A stretch of DNA of 64,000 nt, from assembly GCA_014526335.1 (NCBI GenBank), contig JACTAT010000016.1:600770-664769 (forward strand). Reading direction: 5' to 3'. A program made the position numbers and the translations under genes. The stretch comes from Chrysaora quinquecirrha (Eukaryota > Cnidaria > Scyphozoa > Semaeostomeae > Pelagiidae). Every line of letters starts with the position of its first letter. Position 1 is the first letter of the stretch. The notes beneath the pieces were generated by a model. The model was given only the letters and a program-made list of their open reading frames with translations, was not told the DNA's origin and ran no database searches. Shown here piece by piece: positions 1 to 9,938 of this stretch.

Positions 1-30
1 GAGCCAGCTGGATTAGGCTTGACGCCACAC
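1..30 (-). repeat. SINE fragment cut by the window edge
   Basis: These 30 bases match the SINE copies at 1881-2315 and 62800-62985 in the segment around GAGCCAGCTGGATTA, which reads as a tRNA-like 5' part on the minus strand. The rest of the copy lies outside the window. Confidence 0.4.
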
Positions 31-388
31 CACATCACCACACAACCCCCCCCCCCCCACCAATTCGAAACAACAACCCACGATGCTATGATTCTGTCAT
101 AGGGCAACATTTATTGGATCACCCTAATTGTGCCGAAAATACAGCGAAGAATGCTTTCAAATAATTGGCAGAGCAAGATGATTATTTCACGTTTAAAGGT
201 TTTGGAATCCGCCAATATCAAAACCGACAGGCCGGTTCTGCTTTGACAGAAAAATTCGTTTTCTCACTTGGACTCTTCAGCTTATGTGATTGGTCATCCC
301 GCGGTATCCTGTGAGCTGACTGGCGTTCAAAACACAATAGCAATTCAGCTTTACTTTTCTGATTGGTGCATTTCGATCCACATCTGGG
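31..388. other. Gene-free stretch
   Basis: A poly-C run sits at about 45-58. The part from about 360 (TGATTGGTGCATTTCG) recurs at about 10200 inside the intron of another gene, so it belongs to a dispersed repeat rather than a unique promoter. I see nothing else supportable. Confidence 0.4.
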
Positions 389-395
389 TATAAAT
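389..395 (+). promoter_or_regulatory. Possible TATA box
   Basis: TATAAAT lies 33 bases before the ATG at 428. The context just upstream is shared with a repeat near 10.2 kb, so it may be chance or part of a mobile element. Confidence 0.2.
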
Positions 396-427
396 TGGCT
401 TTAGTTAATTTTCTCGGTCTGTTTCTG

Positions 428-673
428 ATGTTTATAAAGGCGTTTTTAAGTCTACTACTAGCCTACATAGAGCTACTCATTCGACTTTACACCTTACCCC
501 TGGGTTGGATGCATATAGCATATAGCAGGGTGCAGCCACACGCGGAGCTCATAACTACCGACCAAGTACCCTTTGAACACTTGGTTAGAGAGAGAGGCAC
601 ATTTGTGTTGACAACTTGCTCAAGGTTGTTATCTCTGCAACACAAGTGGAAAGACCATGGCATAGACCCATAA
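428..673 (+). CDS. Doubtful small ORF with hydrophobic N terminus
   Basis: The ORF of 81 codons from the ATG starts with a hydrophobic, signal-like stretch (about residues 2-20), then has no recognisable domain. A TATA-like motif precedes it. It is shorter than most real genes, lies next to repeats, and no homologue is recognised. It could be an exon whose donor lies inside the ORF: CTGG followed by GT at about 508 would end in phase 1, like the signal exons of genes further along. I give it as a candidate only. Confidence 0.18.
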   Translation: MFIKAFLSLLLAYIELLIRLYTLPLGWMHIAYSRVQPHAELITTDQVPFEHLVRERGTFVLTTCSRLLSLQHKWKDHGIDP

Positions 674-826
674 CATTTTCATTATGAGTTCTACGCGCTA
701 AACATTGCGATACACAGACACAAAAAATAGTTGTCAGGCAAAATAAGATTTGTTATAGTATGTCCAAAGATCTTTCCGCTATTGCTCGCAATTTTGTAGT
801 TATGTACAACTCAAAGACTACGTTAA

Positions 827-1256
827 TACACCTATTCAACTAAGAGCCTCGTTTTCAAAATTTGTCAAAATTTGTTCGTACAAAAATTTTGACCCCATAT
901 TCGAATTCAGCACCTTTATTTTAGTGTTGACGCAAATTTGTACGCTTCTAGTCCTTACGATGTTGATTTTACAGTGACGAAAAGTTTGAAAATCTATAAA
1001 GGATTTGACCGTGAAAAATCGCTCGGGGTGAAATTTTACACCCCCAGTCATTTTTCACGGTCAAATCCTTTATAACTTTTCAAACTTTTAATCGCTATAT
1101 AATGAACATTGTAAGGACTAGAAGCGTTAAAATTTGCCCAAACTCTAAAACGAAGGTGCTGAATTGACGTCTGACGTCGAATCTGACGTCGAAATGCTTC
1201 TGTGACACAATTTAAAATTTTTTTGAAAACGAGGCCCTTAGTTGAAAAGGTGTATA
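827..1256. mobile_element. Long-palindrome MITE, family 1 (full copy)
   Basis: The two halves are inverted copies of each other. The left end reads ATACACCTATTCAACTAAG and the right end is its near complement, CTTAGTTGAAAAGGTGTAT. The inner arms (GGATTTGACCGTGAAAAA and its complement) meet at about 1020-1050. A partial copy lies at 21651-21936. There is no coding capacity, so it is a non-autonomous foldback element. Confidence 0.8.
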
Positions 1257-1880
1257 CAATGAAATTCATAATATGGTATCAATAATTACCTCCGATGCAG
1301 CGTTGGCTGTTATATTATATTTTTGTTTCAACTGTTGAAGTCTTTCTAAATATTTATTCGACAAAAAACAAAAAATCAGTTATAAATATCATGAATGCTT
1401 CAAATAATACAGATCTGTCGTTAGACTTACTACATTCCCCACTCTTTTTGCAATAGCTACAACAACTACAACAACAAAATTACTGTTTCCTCAGACTGGG
1501 AGTTGTAGACCACCCACTCCCTGGATAAAAGTAATAGAAAAGACCTAGCCACAATAAACATTAAAACAAACATTGAGAAAAACACTGCAGAAAAACATTA
1601 GAACTTTTAGAGGAGCTTACAGAAAACAGAAAAGACTGGAAACAAATAGAGACATGATGGCGGAAAACTACTGACAATGCAAAGTAGTAGAAGGGGGTTG
1701 GAGCCGGGTGGCTGAGTGTCGAGTAGCGTAGACTACGATGAAAAGCTGTAAACATGGACGATTTAAAAAAGAGGTAAGAACCTGTTAAAATGGAGTCCAG
1801 AACGCAACTCAAACAAAAAGTTACGACAAATAATTTTGTTTTAAACCAATTTTAAACAATGGAACTGTGTTAAAGGCATT
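1257..1880. other. Gene-free stretch with a repeat fragment
   Basis: At about 1420-1500 there is a segment (TAGACTTACTACATTCCCCACTC, then CAACAACTACAACAACA and GTTTCCTCAGACTGGGA) related to the element at 38381-38560. The rest shows no gene signal. The reverse-strand ORF at 1561-1812 lacks any domain. Confidence 0.4.
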
Positions 1881-2315
1881 GAGCGAAGGTGAAATGGTGT
1901 ATTCGGTGTCTGTCGCTAGGATCTCAGTAGTAGGTTAACTAATCGAGACCTCGACCCTGGCTGTGACGCTAACTTATCTAGGATTCGAACCCTGACTTTG
2001 CTGAGCTACCGACACCACGAGCAAGCTGGATCAGACGACAATGCTACCATAGCTGAGGTTCAAACTCTACCCTTGCTGAGCTTCTGACACCACGAGCCAG
2101 TACTAAATACATCAGTGTAAGTTTGGGACTAGACTTATTGCACAAGGTGCTGTGGCGTCGTGGTGTAATCCAGCTGACTCGTGGTGTCAGAAACTCAGTG
2201 TGGTCAGGGTTCGAGCCCAGCCACGGTAGCGTCACAGCCAGGGTCGAGGTCTCGATTAGTTAACCTACTACTGAGATCTTAGCGACTGGAACTAAAACAC
2301 CATTTCACCTTCACC
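1881..2315. repeat. Two SINE copies in inverted orientation
   Basis: The left part (GAAGGTGAAATGGTGT, then CTAGGATCTCAGTAGTAGG) and the right part are inverted copies of the same element. On the + strand the right copy has a tRNA-like 5' region: an A-box-like stretch near 2155 (GTGGCGTCGTGGTGTAAT) and a B-box-like GGGTTCGAGCCC near 2207. It ends in a shared tail, ACACCATTTCACCTTC. Another copy lies at 62800-62985. This is probably a tRNA-derived SINE, with two head-to-head insertions forming a palindrome. Confidence 0.6.
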
Positions 2316-2334
2316 TTCACAAGTCTTAGTTATC

Positions 2335-2512
2335 GCAGCTACCATCTTTAGTTGTTGTTGTTGTTGTTGTTGGAAAGCTGCTCAAACTGGGACTCATGCT
2401 TATGGATGCAAAATGCGGCAAGCATTCGTTTCAGTGTAGCGAATTCCTGTAGTTTTTTGTGTAGATTTAATGAGTGGAACATGAGAATCGTGTAATAAGT
2501 CTAGTTTTGGAT
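2335..2512. repeat. Interspersed repeat with (GTT)n core
   Basis: The GTT run at 2350-2373 and the end GAATCGTGTAATAAGTCTAG match the element at 38381-38560 (ends TAGACTTATTA and TAATAAGTCTAG). Confidence 0.5.
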
Positions 2513-3297
2513 CGATCCGGCCGTTTATACAGCATGCTAACGGGTTCGATCCTCAGTGAAAGAACCGGACCTCTATGAAAGCCATCCAAAATTGCCACAG
2601 ATAGCGGATCGGACCCGAGAGCTACTGCGTGAATGCAGCGCGGATGCATACCATTTCAGAATCGATTCGTAGGCCAAGATGTACAGAAAAATTATGCAAC
2701 ATTTCAAAGTCTGCTTGCAAAAAGAACAGATAAAATCTACGTAGGCACAATAACAAGATTTAAAATCTACAGCTCGAATAAATGTAGTCAAAATTGAATT
2801 GCTTTTGCCTTGCTATTTCGTCGGTATCAAAAATCGATAGGACTAAAAAATGGGAAAATTACACGTTAGCTACTACTTAATCTCTGCTGTCTTTTTTGTC
2901 GCGCTAAATCACGTTCACTGGTCTAGAGTAGAAAAGCCTCTATGTAGAAAACTCGGAGATGTTGTTATTATTTGTTTTCTGAAACATTTAATAACTGACA
3001 CACGCAATGGCTTCACTGAATGGTGTTTGATTAAACTTGTGATTCAAAATCATCGATGCTTAGCAGCCCAGAACGGAAGCGTCAATAGTTTTCAACCTTC
3101 GTGCCTTGCTTGTTTTGAGAATATGGAAAATTGACTTAATGGTACTGAAAACACAGGTTTACAATATTTTATTGCTTGTCTTGTTGGAAAGTTAAAGTTT
3201 GTTTTAAATTCAACACACTCAATAGCTGCAGACTTACCTGAACGAAGGCAAGGAGACTTGGAAAAACGGTGGAACAGGTTAGACGTTCTTGCATTTA
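2513..3297. other. Gene-free stretch
   Basis: Short ORFs occur on both strands, but none has a signal peptide, domain or splice pattern. The segment 2515-2600 is repeat-like but has no partner that I can see in the window. Confidence 0.35.
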
Positions 3298-3299
3298 TA

Positions 3300-3698
3300 C
3301 ACGTTATTTTTTATAAGAAACCGGTTTATAAGAAACCTAGAATTAGACATCCAAAAAGTTAAGAAACTCTTAGAACTAGGAGGAAGAAGTTCAGAACCTG
3401 TAGAAATGTTTGAGTCCGTTTTCCAACATATTGATTCACATTTGTGGAGGTAGTAATTAGTTCTCAAGCATTTCCGCGCGATTTCTCGCACCAGCGTGGC
3501 TAACTCTGTGCGATTTCTCTCATCTGTAAGCAATACTGGTTTCTGTGTATCTCACAGAATGTTTTTTGTCGTTTTTACTGCAATTTATTTCAATTCATTA
3601 AGAAACTGTTAAGAAACTTTTAGAGCTAAAGTTGGACCAAAAATTAAGAAACTTTTAGAACTAGGCCACGAGCTAGGTTTCTTGTAAAAAATAACGTG
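3300..3698. mobile_element. TA-flanked MITE (Tc1/mariner-like insertion)
   Basis: The left terminus CACGTTATTTTTTATAAGAA and the right terminus (complement of CACGTTATTTTTTACAAGAA) form inverted repeats of about 23 bp. Each is flanked by TA (3298-3299 and 3699-3700). Inside are repeated AAGAAACTNTTAGAACTA units on both sides. The TA duplication is typical of Tc1/mariner elements. No transposase is present. Confidence 0.7.
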
Positions 3699-3774
3699 TA
3701 GAATGATTGAGTCAATCATATAATAGTTTGCAATATGTTCACTATACGTTCTATGCTCTGATGAAGGCTTTAAG

Positions 3775-3962
3775 CCGAAACACAAAAGAAACCCCTTGGC
3801 TGTGGAGGAGACCTGTGGCTGGAAGGACCTCGAGTTGGGCTGGCTACTTCATTGCACTGTTTGGTGCAGTGGAGTGGTCAACTGGCTTGTTGTCCAGAAG
3901 GTCACTGGTTCGATTCCCAGCCAAGACAATTATAACAATTGTGGTAGCCCACTTATGATGAA
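3775..3962 (+). repeat. tRNA-derived SINE
   Basis: An A-box-like stretch (GTGGAGTGGTCAACTGG, about 3870) and a perfect B box (GGTTCGATTCC, about 3906) are spaced as in a tRNA, but no acceptor stem pairs. The tail follows directly. It is therefore a tRNA-derived SINE rather than a tRNA gene. It abuts the MITE that ends at 3698. Confidence 0.6.
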
Positions 3963-4997
3963 TAAATATCATATAATAGTTTGCATATATCTTCATATAT
4001 ATCTTAATAGAGCTGGAAGCTAACTGGCGGAAAAGGTTGAGAAAAGCGGCATTCTTGCATATAAAGCAGAATTGATTATGATTACATCAAGTATAAAATA
4101 GTTTGCATATATACTATAAGGTCGCCGTTCTTTATTTGCAATGTTTCCCAATATCTTATAATGCACATCCTTTTCCCGTGATTTTCACTTTGCTATTTTT
4201 ACTCTGAATGACAATATATTTTCATTTCTTATTTTTCTTCCCACGTTCTAAACTCGAAAAACCAAACGAATCTTGAAATCCAAGCAGTAGTTAGGCCTAA
4301 AGTAATCTTTTCGGTCATGCTAAAAGAGCTCAATTAGCCCAGTAAGTATGACGAAACTCTATAAGTCATACAGTCTGTGTTTTAACCAAGTTGGGCTTTT
4401 GTGTTTCGCCTTCATTAGTGTCACAGACATATATAGTAGGCCTACTTCCAAGTAGAAGGCCAGTTCAGTGGAGAAGGCCTGCTACCGGGAATAATTCTCT
4501 TGGGAGTACTGTATGACTTACTGTAAGTAGGCCTTCGTCTTATCCAGCTCTGTTTGAATGGTTAACTTACTACTTGGTGAATAAGAGGAGATTTGATTTC
4601 AAGCAGGATCCTATAAGTGGAGAATCTTAGACTTCGTAGTAGGCCTTACCTCGGTAGGCCTTACCTTACCTCTAACCATTTAAATTTGTCGTTGTTTGTA
4701 AATAAGACTTGAAAATTTAGTTGATGGTCCTAACAAGAAATTCAATTTTGATGATGCAAAACCGACAATGATCCCTAGGTACGTTTCACAAAGTTGATAA
4801 GAGAGGGTCCTAATAGCAGCGGGGGGATATGAAAGTTTTCTAAAATAGTTTGAGTTTCACTTCAGCAATAAGGCGCTAAGGAATATAATACCTTTCTCTC
4901 AACTGATGCTTGTATTCAATTTTTGCAGATATGACGAGCAAGTGAAATGCCATTATGAATTTTAACCATGAAAGTGAGAAATCTGTAAGAGCAAGAC
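3963..4997. other. Upstream region of the next gene
   Basis: There are no ORFs with support. TAGGCCTAC-type repeats occur at 4430-4680. A possible 5'UTR splice acceptor, TTTTTGCAG at about 4921-4929, precedes the start codon. The gene at 9939 has a similar arrangement (TATTTCAG before its 5'UTR). Confidence 0.35.
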
Positions 4998-6689
4998 ATG
5001 ATGCCATTAAGGAAAGACATTTTTTGTCTTTTGCTTCTTTTTCTGATTCAGCTAGCTGAAGGCAAGTATAATGAAGTTGAAAATAGGAAATATACCTAAT
5101 AAAATCGTTTCAAAATTTGGCAGAAATAATAAGTCATACAAGCCGAGGCTCTCCTCGTGTTTATTTGTCTTTTTGTGTGTTTGGCTATGGCAAGCCTTCT
5201 TCAGAACCATACATTTATAGCTAGCTATAAGTCTTTGAGTTGTACAAAACTTCAAAACTGCGATGAACAGCGGAATCATTTTCGGGCATACTTATAAGCT
5301 TTTTTCGTCTGACACTCCTCAGAGTATGAACGTCAGAAACAGACCGAAACAATAGACTAAGGCGGAATTTATACCCAGAATATACCCGCCTTAGTCTATT
5401 GATTCGGTCTGCTTCTGACGTTCATACTCTGAGGAGTGTCAGACGAAAAAAGCTTTTAAGTATGCCCGAAAATGATTCCGCTGTTTATCGCAGTTTTGAA
5501 GCTAGCTATATATATTTTTCATCAATTTCGGAAACTTACATGGTTCATCATGCTGTCCATGCTCGATCCCATCTATAGACGCTTCCCCAAAGATGGCCGC
5601 CGTTTAGCCCATTGTTTTCATTAAGGATTTTCGAAAGGAATCCGAGCAATAATTTCCTTAGTAACGTATTTCACATAGCTGCTGACGTTGAATTCGTAGC
5701 TAAGGAAACTATTCCCAGAATTCCCTTCGAAAAACCTGAAGAAAAACTAGGCATTGGCTGAAACGGCGGCCATCTTCTGCGGAAACCTCTATTGATGTAT
5801 ACATCTAACCTTGTATTCCTAGTTCAAGTGACAAAAATCTGTAAATACGTATTGTACTAAAGTAGGCTCAACATATAGGAAACATAAAAAAGGAAAGCTG
5901 GAGGACAGCCTTAAGATATCCAAATATTAAAAAAATCTTTTACGAAGGTTATATTAGTGTGCGTTCATTGAATTATCCAGTTTCAAAGATTTGCTGAAAA
6001 CGATTGCCATGTTCAAACGACTTTGGCAGGTAATATGACATTTTCGTTTTAGGTATAAATGCAAAAAAAGAAGTTTTAACCAAGATTCTGAAGAATAAAG
6101 CCAAATTGGAGGAGGCGAGTGGTTCTGGTCATTTGCTGCAAGGGAAAAAGCAAATAACGACAAACAGAGCAAGAAAAGATTACATCATTGCAGTCGAGGA
6201 TAACCCTCCAAAGAGACAGGCGTTGATCCTGTTTTTCAATTGCTAAAAGGACTTGCTCATCGCACTCGCGGGAAGATGGCTGTTTTGGACTATGGAGATA
6301 AAATTCAGAATTATGATTCCGATGATAATAGCGATAATGAATACTACAACAATGACTCCGATTCTGATGATGATGAGGACTATGGAGACGAGTCTCCGTT
6401 TAAAGAGAAAGAAAGTTCTCTTGGACAGAATATACTGCGGAGGTTTCTACATAAAAATATATTTGATAGTGATGATGATGACCGATACAGAGAGAAGGAT
6501 GAATTCAGACTGTCCGATAACAGAAACGATATTCAAGATGATGAGTATGATAATGCACCATCAGTTGTTTATGAGATGGATAATAATGACGGAGAAGAAC
6601 AAAGTCCTGGTTTTCCTGGAAATTTCGGAAACGCAAGATCAATGTTTGCTGATGATAATGAAGATGAAGATAGTGATGAAAGAAAGTAG
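4998..6689 (+). CDS. Secreted Asp/Ser-rich acidic protein, two exons, possible frameshift
   Basis: Exon 1 (4998-5061) encodes a clean signal peptide: tandem Met codons, Arg-Lys, then a Leu/Phe-rich core ending Ala-Glu. It stops in phase 1 at AAG followed by GCAAGT, the consensus of the rare GC-AG intron class. Exon 2 opens at 6053 after TTTTAG with GTATAAATGC, restoring a Gly codon, and encodes a Lys-rich stretch. That frame ends at 6246. From about 6207 the adjacent frame stays open to 6689 and encodes a strongly acidic Asp/Asn/Ser tail with DSDDD-type runs. The change of frame near 6204-6212 means a one-base indel, a sequencing error or an unseen small intron. The exon 1/exon 2 layout matches the gene at 9939. 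I recognise no homologue; acidic secreted proteins of this kind occur in mineralised or gel matrices, but that role is inference. Confidence 0.55.
5250..5501. mobile_element. Foldback MITE in the first intron
   Basis: Arms of about 115 bp are almost perfect inverted copies. The left arm starts CTTCAAAACTGCGATGAACA, and the right arm ends with its near complement at 5501. A short loop lies at about 5375-5386. GCTAGCTATA occurs on both flanks and may be a target duplication. A diverged half-copy lies near 10285-10345. Confidence 0.8.
5572..5800. mobile_element. Second foldback MITE in the same intron
   Basis: The left end (CTATAGACGCTTCCCCAAAG, then ATGGCCGCCGTTT) and the right end (AAACGGCGGCCAT, then CTGCGGAAACCTCTA) are inverted repeats. 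No coding content is visible. Confidence 0.65.
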
Positions 6690-6999
6690 TTATATTTATC
6701 ATTTATCTTATTCTAAAGAACTCACAATGAATAAATATCGGTAACATTTATTTCGATTTAAATTCTACTTCTAATTTTATCTTTTCTAATGATTTTTAAT
6801 ATGTACATAAATATATATTACATGCACAAGTCTCAATAATATATTATATGCACAAGGCAGTCAATTTGAGTATTTCTTGAGTTGCTTTCCTTTTTTATCT
6901 ACAATGCCTGCAAAAGTCTTGGAATACTTGCAGAATTTCACTTCAGGAATGGGGGCTTTGGTATTTCTTTCACGGGTTACGGGTTTTGCTGATTTCGGC
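6690..6999. other. 3' flank of the acidic-protein gene
   Basis: The region is AT-rich, with AATAAA at about 6730. That is a plausible polyadenylation signal for the gene ending at 6689. Nothing else is seen. Confidence 0.4.
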
Positions 7000-7245
7000 C
7001 TCAGGTTTTCGGGTTTTTCCAAAAAATCGTGCGGGTTTTTCGGGTAAAGCATATTTAACGGGCAACGGGTTTTGCCATTTTTCTAGCCCGGGTTTCGGAT
7101 ATTGTTGTAAAGATGTGCGGGTTTTCGGGTTTTCAACCTTTAAAAGGATGTCAATGTGTAAACTTCTAAAAACAGTTGTTGAAACTAAGGTCATCCGGGT
7201 TTTCGGGTTTGTCCCAATTTTCTTCCGGGTTTTTGGGTTTTGATA
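7000..7245 (+). repeat. Degenerate CGGGTTTT repeat tract
   Basis: CGGGTTTT or GGGTTTTCGG recurs more than ten times over about 250 bp with irregular spacing. The G-rich/T-rich strand asymmetry resembles telomere-type sequence, but the unit is not the animal TTAGGG. It reads through ORFs on both strands; these are by-products. Confidence 0.6.
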
Positions 7246-9938
7246 CCCCCCCAAAGCCCCCCTTCTTAAGTTATTGCAGCAGAACTAAACTCGTCCCAGA
7301 AATTATGTTGGGAGTTGATTCCCATTATCTTCCCGCAGAAAGGAATGACGACTCTTTGTTGAAAAATGAAGGAAGTGTTTCAAGGACCGAGGCAGGCAAC
7401 GGCATTGTAATAGCATTTGAATTAAATAAGATCCGTTGCTGGGTGGTACAGAATGATAGAAACAAACATATGACCATATGACACCTTTGCAAGCAAAGAT
7501 AGACCAAATACTTTCATTCGATCGTTTCTTTGTTGAAACGTACCCCTCTGCTTCTAGCAAAAAGAAAATTGTCTGCAATTGAAAGAAAAGAAATTATAGA
7601 ATAAGACTATCTATGGAACTGTCTGCCTTGTAAACCGAATTTACGATACTTCAGTGAGTAAAAATTTCCATTTTTTCCACTGTTAACAAATTCTTCTAAA
7701 GATAGACAGACAGATTTGCTGCAAATAAGGGTGATTTCAAAATTTAGGCCTTTCGTTTTTAGAGTCTTCGTTATCACCATTAATGGAAATTTAAACTACA
7801 GGTCACAAACTTTCTTCTTGAAAAAATAGTAATAGTTTATTTAAAGAATTAGTTCCAATTAATGAAGTCAAATCTCCGTTAATCTTTCCATGCTACATGC
7901 AACGATTTCATTATTGAAGGAATTCAAACATACTTCCTTAGAAAGGTTAGTCCTATATCAGGGCCTTGCTTGCTAGGACCGCAATGCATGAAAATTAAAC
8001 CCAGTCCCTTTCGATGGTTTCGCTATAACGTAAAGCAGTGCTTTATCTATCATGAAAATATTCGGAAGAGGGATGTTTTTATCGACACAAAATTGTAACA
8101 GGGGAGAATAGGTATCTAAGATTGTAGCAAAAGTTTAGACTTTTCCGATATATTTTGTCCAAGATTATCGCTGTGAATGTGACGAGAACAAAGTGAATTT
8201 TCGAACTTCCATAACTCCTGGACGCCAACGATTTTCAACGTTTCGAAATTCTCTTTCAAGAAATATTTGCCTTTAGTGGCCTAAGTCTATCTAAAATAGA
8301 TGCTTTTTATTGGAACAACTTAGACTTTTGTTAGTTCTATTAATTGCCAGTGCCGCAAACACAATTTCGGAGAAGGAAATATTAAGCTAATGCTATATAC
8401 CATATACTACATGCTATATACTATATACTATTATATGCTATATACTACAATACTACAATATACTACACCAGTCAAAGAAGTTCAATTTTTCTCCGGTGAA
8501 AGATTAATGTGCAAGCACTCAACGTTTTCTCTTCGCTTCAGGCTTCAAGTTTCTGTTGATAGCGAATTTCAATTTTGTTTGATTTGGTATAGTTATATGT
8601 TGATGTTATTTTCTTATTAATTGTTTGACACATTGGTTCAGTCAATTAATAAAAACAAAGTGGCCTTATTAGGCTTGGCCTTAGGTTTTTAGACATTTTC
8701 AGCTTGGCCTAACTTGAATCGGTTTTTCTTAGGTAATTGATCCTGTTTATTGCCCTGCCTGCTTGTTCTAAATGCTGTTTATCACAAATTCATTGGGCCT
8801 TGATCCTCCGTATTTGTCAGAGATAAGCTGTGTAGAAATTTAAGCGAATCCAAAAAAAATTCTACCGTCGGGATTTTCACGAAAGGTTTCTGCTGATTTT
8901 CGCAAGAAGAAGTTTCCTGAGTCAAGAAAGTTGCTCCAGATATGTAGGAAGGTAAGAAACTTTTTGAACGAACGGAAGAACAATTTGTTGAACGACTGAA
9001 CTATGTTGACACCTGTTTCTTAAATCATTTTGTCTTTTGATCATTAGGCGTTTAACAACCGAGCTATTTCTCGTTAGTATTAGAATATGTTGTTACTTTA
9101 CACATATACGATTATTGTCGTGGTTTGAATATAAAAATGTAGCTATATAAGTAATAGGCTTTATATGCAATGTAGCTTATATTTCAATATGAATTTAAAT
9201 GTATTTAGAATACGCCGAAAACAATAAATTATGCAAAGCATACTTTGAAAATTCATTTACAAATCAAGAATTGTTAGTCCACCATTTTTCCAAATTGCAG
9301 TAGTTTTTCTTCACGTTTTGTATAAGCCCTATCTTAAACTCTTGTTCTGGTACCTTATCAAAACTTAAAGCTTAAATTTTGGCCGAACTATTTTATGAAC
9401 TACATATATACGTAAAGCAGGACTGTTTGTGAGTATGTTCTGTCCCCCTACTCTAACCTAAGTTTTGATTAGTTAAGTAGGCAATAAAGTGTATGTAAAG
9501 ATGTTCAATGACATGAAAATCAAAATAATAATAATAATAAAGAGGTTTACGTGTATGAAAAGCTTTAAGGACAACAACCGTCCTCTATTTATTCCTTATT
9601 TTGACTTGCAAACTGTTCCACTGTGAGCTTACGCTTGTAAATTGATTTTGTACGCCTTTTCAAACTCTAAGGCCTACGTGAGTTCGGCGAGTGAAGCTAG
9701 AAGGTTGCTTCATTTATTAACCACTCTTTCAGATTAAAAGCTTTTTACAAGATTATACATCAAAACTTTTGAGATTAAAATGGCTTCTTTAGTTTTATGT
9801 TGTAGAATTTTGGCATGCAGATAGTTTATTTAGAAATACTAAGCATTTATAGCGCATAATATTGTGTGTCCATTAATAGCACATTGATAAAAGATTTGTA
9901 ATATTTCAGATATTAAAGAAGACAAAGACAATAAAAGC
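7246..9938. other. Gene-free stretch
   Basis: An ATACTATAT-type microsatellite lies at 8395-8465 and an AAT run at 9525-9541. Otherwise I see AT-rich sequence with no ORF showing a signal peptide, domain or consistent splice sites. The CAG acceptor at about 9902-9908 (ATATTTCAG) probably starts the 5'UTR exon of the next gene. Confidence 0.35.

Noticed and set aside
3855..3925. tRNA gene
   Set aside because: A and B boxes are present, but the acceptor stem and anticodon arm do not pair; a SINE fits better.
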